Shown: piece after piece, positions 1 through 6,843 of the stretch
Layout of the letters: every line of letters begins with the position of its first letter
Position numbering within the stretch: the first letter of the stretch is position 1
Origin: CAYXVU01 sp964468725
GTDB lineage: Bacteria > Acidobacteriota > Blastocatellia > UBA7656
Direction: 5' to 3'
Length of the DNA stretch: 12,298 nt
NCBI GenBank assembly: GCA_964468725.1
Contig: CAYXVU010000179.1
Location: 1 to 12,298 of the forward strand
Notes under the pieces: generated by a model
Told to the model about the DNA's origin: nothing
Seen by the model: the letters and a program-made list of their open reading frames with translations, nothing else
The model's database searches: none
Made by a program: the position numbers and the translations under genes

Positions 1-12
1 AAGAGTAAAAGC

Positions 13-104
13 AGCACCGTTTTTCGCATTCTCAGGACTCCTGTTGTTGGGATGCAGAAATACTAATCTATGAACGGAAGATGGCAAAAGCGAAAAACGG
101 TGCT
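13..104. repeat. 15-bp perfect inverted repeat with 62-nt spacer
   Basis: The arm at 13-27 (AGCACCGTTTTTCGC) is the exact reverse complement of the arm at 90-104. The spacer at 28-89 holds no gene that I can support. The element begins 20 nt past the stop codon of the beta-propeller gene, reading on the minus strand, so in that transcript it would form a long-stem hairpin in the 3' untranslated region. It could act as a terminator or RNA-stability element, or be a small non-autonomous mobile repeat. There is no clean U-run right after the stem. The repeat itself is seen directly; its role is inference. Confidence 0.7.
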
Positions 105-108
105 ACTG

Positions 109-125
109 CCGGAAACCGGAAACCC
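109..125. repeat. Short heptamer repeat, CCGGAAA unit
   Basis: Two perfect copies of CCGGAAA (109-115 and 116-122) are followed by a partial CCC that runs into the stop codon of the beta-propeller gene. The 12-mer GGAAACCGGAAA at 111-122 recurs in reverse orientation at 1688-1699, in the other spacer on this side of the window. Two copies alone could be chance. The distant inverted copy and the other 7-bp arrays in this window make a repeat family more likely. Confidence 0.4.
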
Positions 126-1390
126 TAGCGCAAATCGAGAGCCCTGACAGTCTTGCGATCTCGAATGTAGAGCGTCGTACCGGCCAGCGTTGGCGCTGTC
201 CACGCGATGTTCTGTAACACCTGTGCGCGCGAATGGATTCGCATGCCTTCCGGTGTCACCGTCGCTAAGGAGAGATGGCCATCTTCGTCGAGGATGATGA
301 ACTTGCCGTCGGCATAGACGAAGGTGGATTTCGGCAAAGTGCGGTCGCGCCAAATGATTTTGCCGGTCTTCACATCAATGGCCGTAAACGGCGCGGGGCC
401 GAAATCACCGCTCGACCCATAGACCGTATCGCCCACGCGGACAATCGTTCCGTGATGCACGCGCATCTGGCGATGAAACCAAACCTCCGTAGCCGTCGTC
501 TTGCCCTCCTTGCGCGTCAACTTCAATACGCGGCTGCCGCCGCTGTAGGCTGACGAGAAGAAGAGCAGATTGTCTTCGCCCCACACGGGCGTGCTGATGT
601 TCAATCCGTAATCGGTCGGATGCCCGTGCTTCCATAGCAAGTCGCCCGTATTGGGGTCAAGTCCGACGATCTCTTTGCCCATAAAGGCGACAAGTTGATC
701 CTGTCCGTCTACGTTGATGATGAGGTGCGAAGAGGGTGAGACCTCCAGGGTATGTTTCTTCCAAACCACCGTGCCGTCTTTTTGGCGAAAGGCGACAAGC
801 GCCTGATCGTCACCGCCAAGCGTCAAGATGATAGTGTCTTTGTACGCCAGCGGACTCGGCGAATACCCTCGATCTTGAAACTCGCCCTTCATCTCTTTCC
901 ACAGTTCGCGCGACCAGATCACTTTGCCGGTCGCTTTGTTCAAACAGAGGAGCTTGCCGATGGCGCTAACGGTGAAGAGGGTTTCGCCGACGACCAGGGG
1001 CGTCGAGTGCGGCCCTTTGCCGTATTCGAGGTTGAGACTGGCGGTCGGCGAATCATAGGCGTGTTCCCAAACCGTTTTGCCGGTCGCGGCTTCCATCGCA
1101 ATGACGAATTCCTGTTCGCCTTTGCTGTACATGGTGTAGAGCCGTGTGCCGTCTGCGATGATGGCCGAATGGCCTTCGCCAAGCGGACGCGCCCACAACT
1201 GTTTCGGCCCTTTGCTCGGCCAGACGGTGGCCAACCCGGTCGCATTCGCTTTGAAGTTGCGATGCGGGCCGCCCCACTGCGTCCAATCGTTGGCAAAAAC
1301 ATTAACTGTGAACGGAAAGAGACCGAGCGCGAGCGCCGCGCTCAGAAAGCTTTTGGTTCGCCAAATTTTTTTGAGAAAGCCAAACTGCAT
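125..1390 (-). CDS. Secreted PQQ-type beta-propeller repeat protein
   Basis: This 421-residue protein is probably exported to the periplasm and folds as a BamB/quinoprotein-type beta-propeller. Residues 1-33 form a signal peptide with basic residues, a hydrophobic stretch and a likely cut after VFA. The mature part starts with DWTQWGGPHRN, a typical opening of these propellers. Blade signatures of the form [D/N/A]xxTGKxxW are visible near residues 99-108, 151-159, 245-253 and 339-347, with a looser one (KDGTVVW) at 204-210. No cytochrome c motif or catalytic dehydrogenase residues stand out, so it need not bind PQQ. It is more likely a structural or binding propeller than a functional alcohol dehydrogenase. 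The ATG at 1390 is preceded by AGAGGTGA with a 4-nt gap, a good ribosome binding site. It lies over 300 nt from the next gene upstream, so it is probably transcribed on its own. Confidence 0.85.
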   Translation of the reverse strand: MQFGFLKKIWRTKSFLSAALALGLFPFTVNVFANDWTQWGGPHRNFKANATGLATVWPSKGPKQLWARPLGEGHSAIIADGTRLYTMYSKGEQEFVIAMEAATGKTVWEHAYDSPTASLNLEYGKGPHSTPLVVGETLFTVSAIGKLLCLNKATGKVIWSRELWKEMKGEFQDRGYSPSPLAYKDTIILTLGGDDQALVAFRQKDGTVVWKKHTLEVSPSSHLIINVDGQDQLVAFMGKEIVGLDPNTGDLLWKHGHPTDYGLNISTPVWGEDNLLFFSSAYSGGSRVLKLTRKEGKTTATEVWFHRQMRVHHGTIVRVGDTVYGSSGDFGPAPFTAIDVKTGKIIWRDRTLPKSTFVYADGKFIILDEDGHLSLATVTPEGMRIHSRAQVLQNIAWTAPTLAGTTLYIRDRKTVRALDLR

Positions 1391-1469
1391 AACGTCACCT
1401 CTGAATAGATTCGGTTGCCGAGTGATACATAAAGAGATTTACGGCGAGCCGTTCGGCGGTTGTGCCGAT

Positions 1470-1491
1470 GATGAGATTCCGCCTTCTCATC
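1470..1491. repeat. Inverted repeat GATGAGA-N8-TCTCATC, operator-like or leader hairpin
   Basis: Perfect 7-bp arms (1470-1476 and 1485-1491) flank an 8-nt loop. Reading on the minus strand, the structure follows directly after a TATATAAC element and lies about 80 nt before the start codon of the beta-propeller gene. It could be an operator overlapping the transcription start, or a hairpin in the 5' leader. I do not recognise it as the site of a known regulator. Confidence 0.4.
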
Positions 1492-1650
1492 GTTATATAG
1501 GCGGCGGTCGAGACCCGCCAGCCGACTTTGATAATCTCCCGTCTGCTGATGACTGCGTACCGTAGGCGATTATGCCTGAACGGTTGCTGCTTCAAATGTA
1601 CAAAGTTGTAAAACAGATGTCAGGTGTGAGGTTACAGCCAGAGCCGTAGG

Positions 1651-1704
1651 GAAGAGGCGAAAGAGCGAATTCGATTTTCCCCCTCTCTTTCCGGTTTCCT
1701 CTTC
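1651..1704 (-). terminator. Nested inverted repeat, possible terminator after the small membrane protein gene
   Basis: Outer arms GAAGAGG (1651-1657) and CCTCTTC (1698-1704) enclose inner arms AAAGAG (1660-1665) and CTCTTT (1685-1690). The structure begins 10 nt past the stop codon of the membrane protein gene on the minus strand. The stem is interrupted and no U-run follows, so an intrinsic terminator is only a possibility. The right arm overlaps a degenerate heptamer string (TTTCCGG-TTTCCTC-TTCTGAT, 1688-1708), which gives a second explanation for the structure. Confidence 0.3.
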
Positions 1705-1713
1705 TGATACCAG

Positions 1714-2190
1714 TCACCGCACTGGGCGTGGCGGCACCAGACGCCGCAACAGCCAAAGCAGCAAACTGCCCATCAACCCGCCCATTAATGTGCCCGCGCC
1801 GACGCCAAAGGTCAGATGGCCGAGAATGTGTCGCCAGTGATAAGGGTCTGAGCTTGGCAACGAAAATTCCGGCGCGGTGTAGATGTTGGTCATTCCGGTC
1901 AACAACGAAAAGAGGATAGCGAGAATGATCAGCAATTCGCCCCACAGGGTGAGCAGAAAGCTGATGAGAAAGACGTTGGCATACGAACCGAAGTTGCGGA
2001 CATGAATGAGCAACACCGCCACCACGACGGCGAGCGAGGAAGAACCGTTGACGCTGAAGAGGCGAATCACCCACATAGCGGCTCCCATTTCGGCCAGCCC
2101 CCAACGCAGCAACCAAAAGACAGCGATCAACCCGAAAAGCGGCAGCAGCATCCTCACATGTTCGCGCACGCCGTGTTGTCCGAATTTCAT
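1714..2190 (-). CDS. Small integral membrane protein of unknown function, about four helices
   Basis: I do not recognise a named family for this 158-residue protein. Hydrophobic segments are visible near residues 14-32, 38-62, 70-98 and 124-148, with a basic N-terminus and a basic C-terminal tail (RRLVPPRPVR). A polar loop at about residues 103-123 contains several His, Tyr and Ser residues (SSDPYHWRH), and a Gly-rich last helix follows (GVGAGTLMGGLMGS). The start at 2190 is chosen over an in-frame ATG at 2214 because GAGGGGGGATT directly precedes it. The gene follows the phosphatase by 105 nt on the same strand, with a heptamer repeat in the spacer. It may belong to the same transcript as the permease and phosphatase, but this is not proven. 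Confidence 0.7.
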   Translation of the reverse strand: MKFGQHGVREHVRMLLPLFGLIAVFWLLRWGLAEMGAAMWVIRLFSVNGSSSLAVVVAVLLIHVRNFGSYANVFLISFLLTLWGELLIILAILFSLLTGMTNIYTAPEFSLPSSDPYHWRHILGHLTFGVGAGTLMGGLMGSLLLWLLRRLVPPRPVR

Positions 2191-2202
2191 AATCCCCCCT
2201 CT
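2191..2202 (-). promoter_or_regulatory. Ribosome binding site deciding the start of the small membrane protein
   Basis: On the minus strand the sequence GAGGGGGGATT runs into the ATG at 2190, with the GAGG core 7 nt from the start codon. It makes the downstream ATG a better start than the ATG at 2214, whose upstream sequence is heptamer-repeat DNA. Confidence 0.6.
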
Positions 2203-2207
2203 GTGTC

Positions 2208-2236
2208 GTGACAAGTGACGAATGACCCGTGACGAG
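2208..2236. repeat. Degenerate heptamer tandem repeat, GTGACGA unit
   Basis: Four consecutive 7-mers in register, GTGACAA (2208), GTGACGA (2215), ATGACCC (2222) and GTGACGA (2229), lie in the spacer between the phosphatase and the small membrane protein genes. The same unit occurs in inverted orientation at 2318-2331, so the two arrays bound a segment of about 127 bp. The pattern resembles the short tandem heptanucleotide repeats known in cyanobacteria. That resemblance is an analogy, not a match made by search. Confidence 0.6.
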
Positions 2237-2295
2237 CCCCAATCCTTGCTCGTTGCGGTGGTTCGTCTGTTATCAAGGAAAGGAGACAGCCGCTA

Positions 2296-3231
2296 TCAAC
2301 TTCCAAGCCCGTGCGGCTCGTCACTCGTCACGTCTTTCCCTGTGGCTCTGACTAACAAGATCGTCATATCGTCTTCCGGTTCATCGCCTGACCAGTCGCG
2401 CACCGCCGTCAACACGGCGCTTTGAATATCGCCAAGCGGCTGATGGGCGCGCGCTTCGATGAAGGCTTTCAACCGCGCCTCGCCGAATTCTTCGCCCGCG
2501 CGCGACATCGCTTCGGTGATGCCATCCGAGTACAACACCAGCAAGTCGTGCGGTTGGAGCTTCACTTCGCCTTCTTGAAAATCCGAATCGGGAAACATGC
2601 CGATGGGGATGCCGCCTTCTGTCAACACGCGCCCGTTCGACGACCCGATCATCACCGGCGGATGATGTCCGGCGTTGGCATAACGCAACTGTCGGCTCAG
2701 CGGATCCCATTCGGCGTAGAAGACCGTCGCAAAGCGCGATTCGCCGGTCACCTGCAAGAGGTGTTGATTGAGCGAGGAACAGATTTCTCGCGGCGAGCGT
2801 GTACTTTGCGTCAGCATCCGCAGCAAGGCTTGCAGATTGGCAACCAGTATGGCCGCCGAGATTCCTTTGCCGCTGATGTCGGCAATCGCAAAGACCAAAC
2901 GCCCGTCCGGGAATTGCATCACATCGTAATAATCGCCGCCGATGCCGCGCGCAGGCGTGCACGAAGCCGCAAATTCCAAACCATTGCCGCAGGGCAGATG
3001 ACGTGGAAAGAGCGCGTTTTGCACTTCGCGCGCAAAGTTGAGTTCGGCTTCCTTGAGCGCCAGTTGTTTGAGGCTCTCGCGGAGCGCCAGTCGCAACCGG
3101 TAGACCGACGCCAGCAACACCGTAACTGCCGTCATTGCGCCCAACGTGATGCCCCACGTTCTGAGCGCCGAAGCCTGCACCAGATTGCGACCGAGATAGA
3201 GCAACAACCCCCCGCCAAGCAGAAAACCCAT
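2296..3231 (-). CDS. Membrane-anchored PP2C/SpoIIE-family (RsbU-like) serine/threonine phosphatase
   Basis: This 311-residue protein has a hydrophobic N-terminus with one or two membrane segments (about residues 3-14 and 24-43). An amphipathic, probably coiled-coil linker follows (50-75), then a cytoplasmic phosphatase domain (about 85-296). Metal and catalytic motifs are intact: GGDYYD at 98-103, ADISGKG at 117-123, NAGHHPP at 186-192, YSDGITEA at 234-241 and DDMTILLVR at 287-295. Family members dephosphorylate anti-sigma-factor antagonists in partner-switching pathways, so regulation of a sigma factor or a similar switch is the likely role. No antagonist or anti-sigma gene is visible nearby. 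It starts 36 nt after the permease stop, with AGGA about 13 nt before the ATG. Its last dozen residues (GKDVTSDEPHGLGS) lie beyond the catalytic domain and are partly encoded by heptamer repeat DNA. Confidence 0.92.
   Translation of the reverse strand: MGFLLGGGLLLYLGRNLVQASALRTWGITLGAMTAVTVLLASVYRLRLALRESLKQLALKEAELNFAREVQNALFPRHLPCGNGLEFAASCTPARGIGGDYYDVMQFPDGRLVFAIADISGKGISAAILVANLQALLRMLTQSTRSPREICSSLNQHLLQVTGESRFATVFYAEWDPLSRQLRYANAGHHPPVMIGSSNGRVLTEGGIPIGMFPDSDFQEGEVKLQPHDLLVLYSDGITEAMSRAGEEFGEARLKAFIEARAHQPLGDIQSAVLTAVRDWSGDEPEDDMTILLVRATGKDVTSDEPHGLGS
2315..2334. repeat. Inverted copy of the GTGACGA heptamer repeat inside the phosphatase 3' end
   Basis: Two perfect TCGTCAC 7-mers (2318-2324 and 2325-2331) are the reverse complement of the GTGACGA unit at 2208-2236. 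The ten bases GGCTCGTCAC at 2315-2324 exactly mirror 2229-2238. On the minus strand this DNA encodes DVTSDEP, the tail of the phosphatase just after its conserved domain. Confidence 0.6.
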
Positions 3232-3267
3232 TAAATAGATTTTGTCCTGTCGTTCGATACGTCCTCT

Positions 3268-6200
3268 CTATTCGGCGCGCAAGGCCGGAAGCAACGGCGA
3301 TCTGAGCGCCGCCCGCACCGCCGCGACCGATGAAGCAAGGCCGACGACGAGTACGAAAATCAATAGCCCGCCGAGCGCGAGCGCCGACACTTGCCCGCCA
3401 CGCTGCAACAGCGCAGGCGCAATTGCAATCAGGGCGCAGACTGCCCCCGTTGCCAGTCCGACAACCAGCAAGAACAAGTTTTCTGCTACGACCATCAAAG
3501 TGAAATGCAGGGCGTGATAGCCGACGCTGCGCAAGAGCGCCAATTCGCGCCGCCGCTCCAACACGTTTCTCAGCAGCACGGTTGCCAATCCCATCGTGCC
3601 GAGCAGCAAGCCCAGCCCGCCGAGCGTTTGAAAGGTTGAGAGGTAGGTATTTTCGACGCGATGAAAGGCTGCCAATCGCTCGCCCGTCGCGGTGACATCA
3701 AAACCATAATCGGAGAGTTGGTCTTCAAGCTTCGTCGCAATGCGCGATGATTCGGCGGCGGGCGCGTCAATCAGAAAGACACGATAGCCCTCATAGTCCG
3801 GAAACAGCCGTTTGAAGTTCGCTTCCGACATCAACAACTCGCTTTGAAAGACGCTGTCCGCCAACGCTCCGACGATACGCATGCGAATCGGCTCCGCACC
3901 TTCGGCGGCGAATAAGAACTCATCGCCGATGCTGCGATGCAAAACGTAGGTCAGCGAATTGGCATCGGTGATAATTGGCACTGCGCCATCGCCCTGCGGC
4001 TTATCGAGCAGCAGCCATGGGTTGCTCTTCTCTTCATCCGTTTCGGCAAGCGAAGATTGAAAGGCGAAGCGACCCGCCGCAATGAAATCCGGCGTCGGCG
4101 CGAGCAGGCGCGGGCTGCGCGGTTGATAGAGATTCAAACAACTCGCATCTTCACCCGGTCGCAAACGAAAGCGCGCGAAGCTCACCTGCGCAGCATCGAA
4201 ATTCGCATCCGAATAGAGGTTCAAACTCTCTCGCCCCTCTTCCGTGTTGGGGTTCGAGATAAGCGGCAACAACGACTCCGCCATCAATGGATAGCCGCCC
4301 GTTCCCGATCTTTTGTCGGTCGCATCGGCAACGCCATCGCGCCGAAAGGCTTCGACGGCGACGATGATGAAGGTCGCAGAAGCAATCAACGCGATGCACA
4401 AAACGCTGCGCCCCGGACGATAGGTGACATTGCGAATGCCGAGCCGCGATACCGGCCACAACCCGCTGCCCGAAATCTGCCCGCGCCGCGGCGCGCCGAG
4501 CCGAGCCGCTTGATAAAAGAGCGCGGCAACGAGCAGCGCAAACCCTGCTCCGAAAAAACCTGCCGTCTGACTGATCGTCCCCATCAACGATAAGCCGAGC
4601 AGCCCGCAACCGAGCAGCGCCAGCACGATGGCCAATCGCAGAGGGGAATAGAGGCGAGAAGAGGGTAGCGACCCGTCAACCGAAGCTTTGGCTGCGGATT
4701 GCCGACTGCTGACCGCCGACCCGACCAGCAGGCTGCGCGGCGATGCCGATTGCAGCGCTCGCAAGGTGAGGGCGATACAGATGAGCGCGGCGACGATGCC
4801 GCCCGCTGCGCCATAGATGAGCGAAGCAAGCGCAATGTGCAACTCCAACAATGTTGTGCCGACTGCTCCCACCCACCACGTCCGCAGCCCGAACATCATC
4901 AGCCACGCATAGGCGATGCCGAGCAGCAATCCAATCACACTGCCAATGGCCGCCAGTAAAAATCCTTCCTTCAAAAAGATGGCGCGAATCGCGTTGGGCG
5001 CAAAGCCGATGGCGCGCAGCAAGCCGATTTCGCGCAATCGTTGTTCAATGCCAAGCTTGAAAAACAGAACCGTGAGCAGCAATGCAGAGGCCACCAGAAA
5101 GAAACTGAAGTAGGCGAAATACTCGCCGAAATCGGTCGCGCCTTGCGAAGCTTGTAGGCCATCGGCGCGGGTCGGAAAGACGACCAGCCCCGCCGTCAGC
5201 GGGTCAATCGCTTCCCGCAGTTTTTGTCCGAAGGATGGCAACAAAGATTCGGGCCGATTGGCATTCGGCGGAGTCAGGCGTATCGAGGTGAGATTGCCGA
5301 ATCGTGACTGCCACAGTTGTTGACCCTCTTTGAGAGTTAGAAAAGCTTTCGGTGTGGTCTTGTACTCATGCCAGTAGTCTTCATCTTTTTGACGTATGCG
5401 ACTGAGATCAACCGGAAAAGGCGGGTCCCAATCGCTCATACTTTCTGATTCGGTGATGCCGGGATAATCGGGCGTCAAGTCGCGGTCAGCAGCGGCTCCG
5501 GCTATCGGCACGGTGGCCGTGACATAGAAATTGTATTGTTGGGTTGCCAAGCGGCCTTCGTCTTTCCATAGGTAGTACTCTACTTCAACGATGTCGCCGA
5601 TTTTGGCATCAAGGTCGCGGGCTGCCCACTCATTCAAAATCACGCCGCCTCCAAGAGGTCGAGAGTCTCTGCGACCGGGCGCATCCGCTGCGGCGCGAAC
5701 GTTCGCGTCCTGATAGGCCAAATTCTCAAAGCCGGGCTCTTCAACTGCGCACACCACCGAGTAAGGAATCGCTTTATCGCCTTTGCGAATTGAGTTGGCG
5801 AGATAAGTGAAGATTCCCGATGCCTCAACGTTCGATTGTTTGGCGGTTTCTCGTATGGTCTTTTCAAGCGTTTCGCTGAGGATAGCGCTGGCGGTTTCTA
5901 CGGCGATCTGCTGTTGCGATGCAATCACCCGCAGCTTCAAGCCGACATCTTCGAGCGCGAATTTCTCGCGCAGCAAATTTTCTAGCAGCGCAATGTGCGT
6001 AGCCGACTCTGAACTCTGAATTCTGAATTCTTTATTCTCCGAAACTAAAATCGCGTTGGCTTTGTTGGCTTGCTCCAAATCTTTTTGCAAGCGCCGGAGA
6101 GAAACGAAGACGGCGCGCACTTCGCCTTGTTGCGGGCGCACGGAAAATTCGCCGAGTTCGTTGGCCGCCAACACGGCTTGCAGAGCGAGCCGCGCCGTGC

Positions 6201-6726
6201 GTCCGGTTTCATCTTTGCGCCCGTGCAACGATTCGGAATGAATTGCCGACGGCTTTTCAAAGGTGAGCAGCAGCGTATCGCCGATGGCTCCGCCTAATTC
6301 GTCAGCTAACGCTTTGCTGATGAGAGTGCCGCCCTCGGCGATCTGCCGGTCAGCGATGCCGTGAAATTTCCAGAAGCGTTCATCTACGCCATAGACCGAA
6401 ACCTTGCTCAAGCGTTTGTTCGTTTCGTGTCGTACTTGCCCTTCGAAGATGATCAGCGGGCAGGCGTCGCGGAAGGCTTGCGCGAACGGTTCGGCGGATT
6501 TGAGGTCAGCGGCCAACTGTTCGCGGAAGAAACCGTTGGCGGTGATGATGTCATCCGTGTTGCCGAGCCGCGACAAAAACAGTCCGCGCAGCGAAGCGCG
6601 CACCGAATCGCCGACTAACAACGCTCCGGCCAGCACTGCAACCGCAGTAGCGACGCCGAGGATGACGGCCAGATTCGTGCGCCAATAATGGGTCAGGCTG
6701 TGTTTGACGAGGGTAGATGTTTGCAT
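3268..6726 (-). CDS. Large ABC transporter permease with two FtsX domains
   Basis: This is a 1152-residue inner-membrane permease of the FtsX/MacB/LolCE type. These proteins move hydrophobic or envelope-associated substrates, or transmit ATP-driven conformational change, together with a LolD-like ATPase. Helix 1 (about residues 19-40) is followed by a long extracytoplasmic region and a first FtsX domain at about 535-655, with three helices and the motif QRLREIGLLRAIGF. A central hydrophobic part follows (about 695-795), then a second extracytoplasmic region and a C-terminal FtsX domain with ERRRELALLRSVGY and three helices (about 1028-1150). This doubled layout exceeds MacB or LolC in length but is known among large FtsX permeases. 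The ATG at 6726 is preferred to one at 6828 because a promoter lies between them and the extra 34 residues look non-coding; its ribosome binding site is weak. Two heptamer arrays encode hydrophilic linkers. The likely ATPase is at 9460-10125, not adjacent. Confidence 0.9.
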   Translation of the reverse strand: MQTSTLVKHSLTHYWRTNLAVILGVATAVAVLAGALLVGDSVRASLRGLFLSRLGNTDDIITANGFFREQLAADLKSAEPFAQAFRDACPLIIFEGQVRHETNKRLSKVSVYGVDERFWKFHGIADRQIAEGGTLISKALADELGGAIGDTLLLTFEKPSAIHSESLHGRKDETGRTARLALQAVLAANELGEFSVRPQQGEVRAVFVSLRRLQKDLEQANKANAILVSENKEFRIQSSESATHIALLENLLREKFALEDVGLKLRVIASQQQIAVETASAILSETLEKTIRETAKQSNVEASGIFTYLANSIRKGDKAIPYSVVCAVEEPGFENLAYQDANVRAAADAPGRRDSRPLGGGVILNEWAARDLDAKIGDIVEVEYYLWKDEGRLATQQYNFYVTATVPIAGAAADRDLTPDYPGITESESMSDWDPPFPVDLSRIRQKDEDYWHEYKTTPKAFLTLKEGQQLWQSRFGNLTSIRLTPPNANRPESLLPSFGQKLREAIDPLTAGLVVFPTRADGLQASQGATDFGEYFAYFSFFLVASALLLTVLFFKLGIEQRLREIGLLRAIGFAPNAIRAIFLKEGFLLAAIGSVIGLLLGIAYAWLMMFGLRTWWVGAVGTTLLELHIALASLIYGAAGGIVAALICIALTLRALQSASPRSLLVGSAVSSRQSAAKASVDGSLPSSRLYSPLRLAIVLALLGCGLLGLSLMGTISQTAGFFGAGFALLVAALFYQAARLGAPRRGQISGSGLWPVSRLGIRNVTYRPGRSVLCIALIASATFIIVAVEAFRRDGVADATDKRSGTGGYPLMAESLLPLISNPNTEEGRESLNLYSDANFDAAQVSFARFRLRPGEDASCLNLYQPRSPRLLAPTPDFIAAGRFAFQSSLAETDEEKSNPWLLLDKPQGDGAVPIITDANSLTYVLHRSIGDEFLFAAEGAEPIRMRIVGALADSVFQSELLMSEANFKRLFPDYEGYRVFLIDAPAAESSRIATKLEDQLSDYGFDVTATGERLAAFHRVENTYLSTFQTLGGLGLLLGTMGLATVLLRNVLERRRELALLRSVGYHALHFTLMVVAENLFLLVVGLATGAVCALIAIAPALLQRGGQVSALALGGLLIFVLVVGLASSVAAVRAALRSPLLPALRAE
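4692..4726. repeat. Degenerate heptamer tandem repeat, CTGCCGA-like unit, inside the permease gene
   Basis: Four 7-mers in register, CTGCGGA (4692), TTGCCGA (4699), CTGCTGA (4706) and CCGCCGA (4713), are followed by a partial fifth. The reading frame stays open, and the array encodes part of a Ser/Ala-rich linker (SAVSSRQSAAKAS) between the first FtsX domain and the central hydrophobic region. Coding constraint does not explain a period of 7, so I read it as repeat DNA tolerated in a flexible loop. Confidence 0.6.
6006..6040. repeat. Degenerate heptamer tandem repeat, ATTCTGA-like unit, inside the permease gene
   Basis: Five 7-mers in register, ACTCTGA (6006), ACTCTGA (6013), ATTCTGA (6020), ATTCTTT (6027) and ATTCTCC (6034), lie within the permease frame. 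They encode the polar stretch NKEFRIQSSESA in the first extracytoplasmic region (about residues 229-241). The AT-rich repeat stands out from the GC-rich coding sequence around it. Its length of 35 bp keeps the frame open only in combination with the flanking bases. Confidence 0.65.
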
Positions 6727-6747
6727 AATGGTTTCGCTTTGCCGCTG

Positions 6748-6777
6748 ATTGTAGCAACCAGAAACGCAGGCGGGCAA
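6748..6777 (-). promoter_or_regulatory. Sigma70-like promoter of the permease-phosphatase transcript
   Basis: On the minus strand TTGCCC (complement of 6772-6777) and TACAAT (complement of 6748-6753) are separated by 18 nt. The -10 box matches the TATAAT consensus at 5 of 6 positions and the -35 box at 4 of 6. Transcription would begin near 6741, giving a leader of about 15 nt before the ATG at 6726. That supports this start over the upstream ATG at 6828. Confidence 0.5.
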
Positions 6778-6843
6778 TTTCACTCTTCCTGTGGTCGCCA
6801 AGGGTACGAATAGCGAATTGCCAAGCAAAAATGAGTCGTCTCC

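Larger units (their letters stand above)
1391..1713. other. Non-coding spacer between the propeller gene and the small membrane protein gene
   Basis: I see no convincing gene in these 323 bases. A 66-codon open frame on the minus strand (1395-1595) would have to start at TTG without a ribosome binding site and resembles no family. On the minus strand, the spacer should hold the 3' end of the small membrane protein transcript and the promoter of the propeller gene. The best AT-rich -10-like element is TATATAAC (complement of 1492-1499), but it has no good -35 partner. It lies next to the 7-bp inverted repeat at 1470-1491. A second candidate, CATAAT near 1570, is equally weak. Confidence 0.6.

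Noticed and set aside
752..1408. 218-codon open frame on the plus strand
   Set aside because: It is antisense to the beta-propeller gene, which has a signal peptide, blade motifs and a ribosome binding site.
1395..1595. 66-codon open frame on the minus strand in the spacer
   Set aside because: It would start at TTG with no Shine-Dalgarno sequence, it ends on top of the ribosome binding site of the next gene, and the peptide shows no pattern.
1592..2242. 216-codon open frame on the minus strand overlapping the small membrane protein
   Set aside because: Same strand but different frame. Its start lies in heptamer repeat DNA, and its product is Arg/Ala-rich without membrane or domain features, whereas the overlapping frame has clear helices and a strong ribosome binding site.
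2208..2334. CRISPR array
   Set aside because: The repeats are 7 bp, contiguous and degenerate, with no spacers of regular length and no cas genes anywhere in the window.
2422..3234. 270-codon open frame on the plus strand
   Set aside because: It is antisense to the phosphatase catalytic domain, with Arg/His/Gln-rich composition and no ribosome binding site or recognisable domain.
6727..6828. Upstream ATG at 6828 giving the permease 34 more residues
   Set aside because: The extra residues do not look like a permease N-terminus, and a sigma70-like promoter lies inside this stretch. The ATG at 6726 begins shortly before the first helix, as expected.
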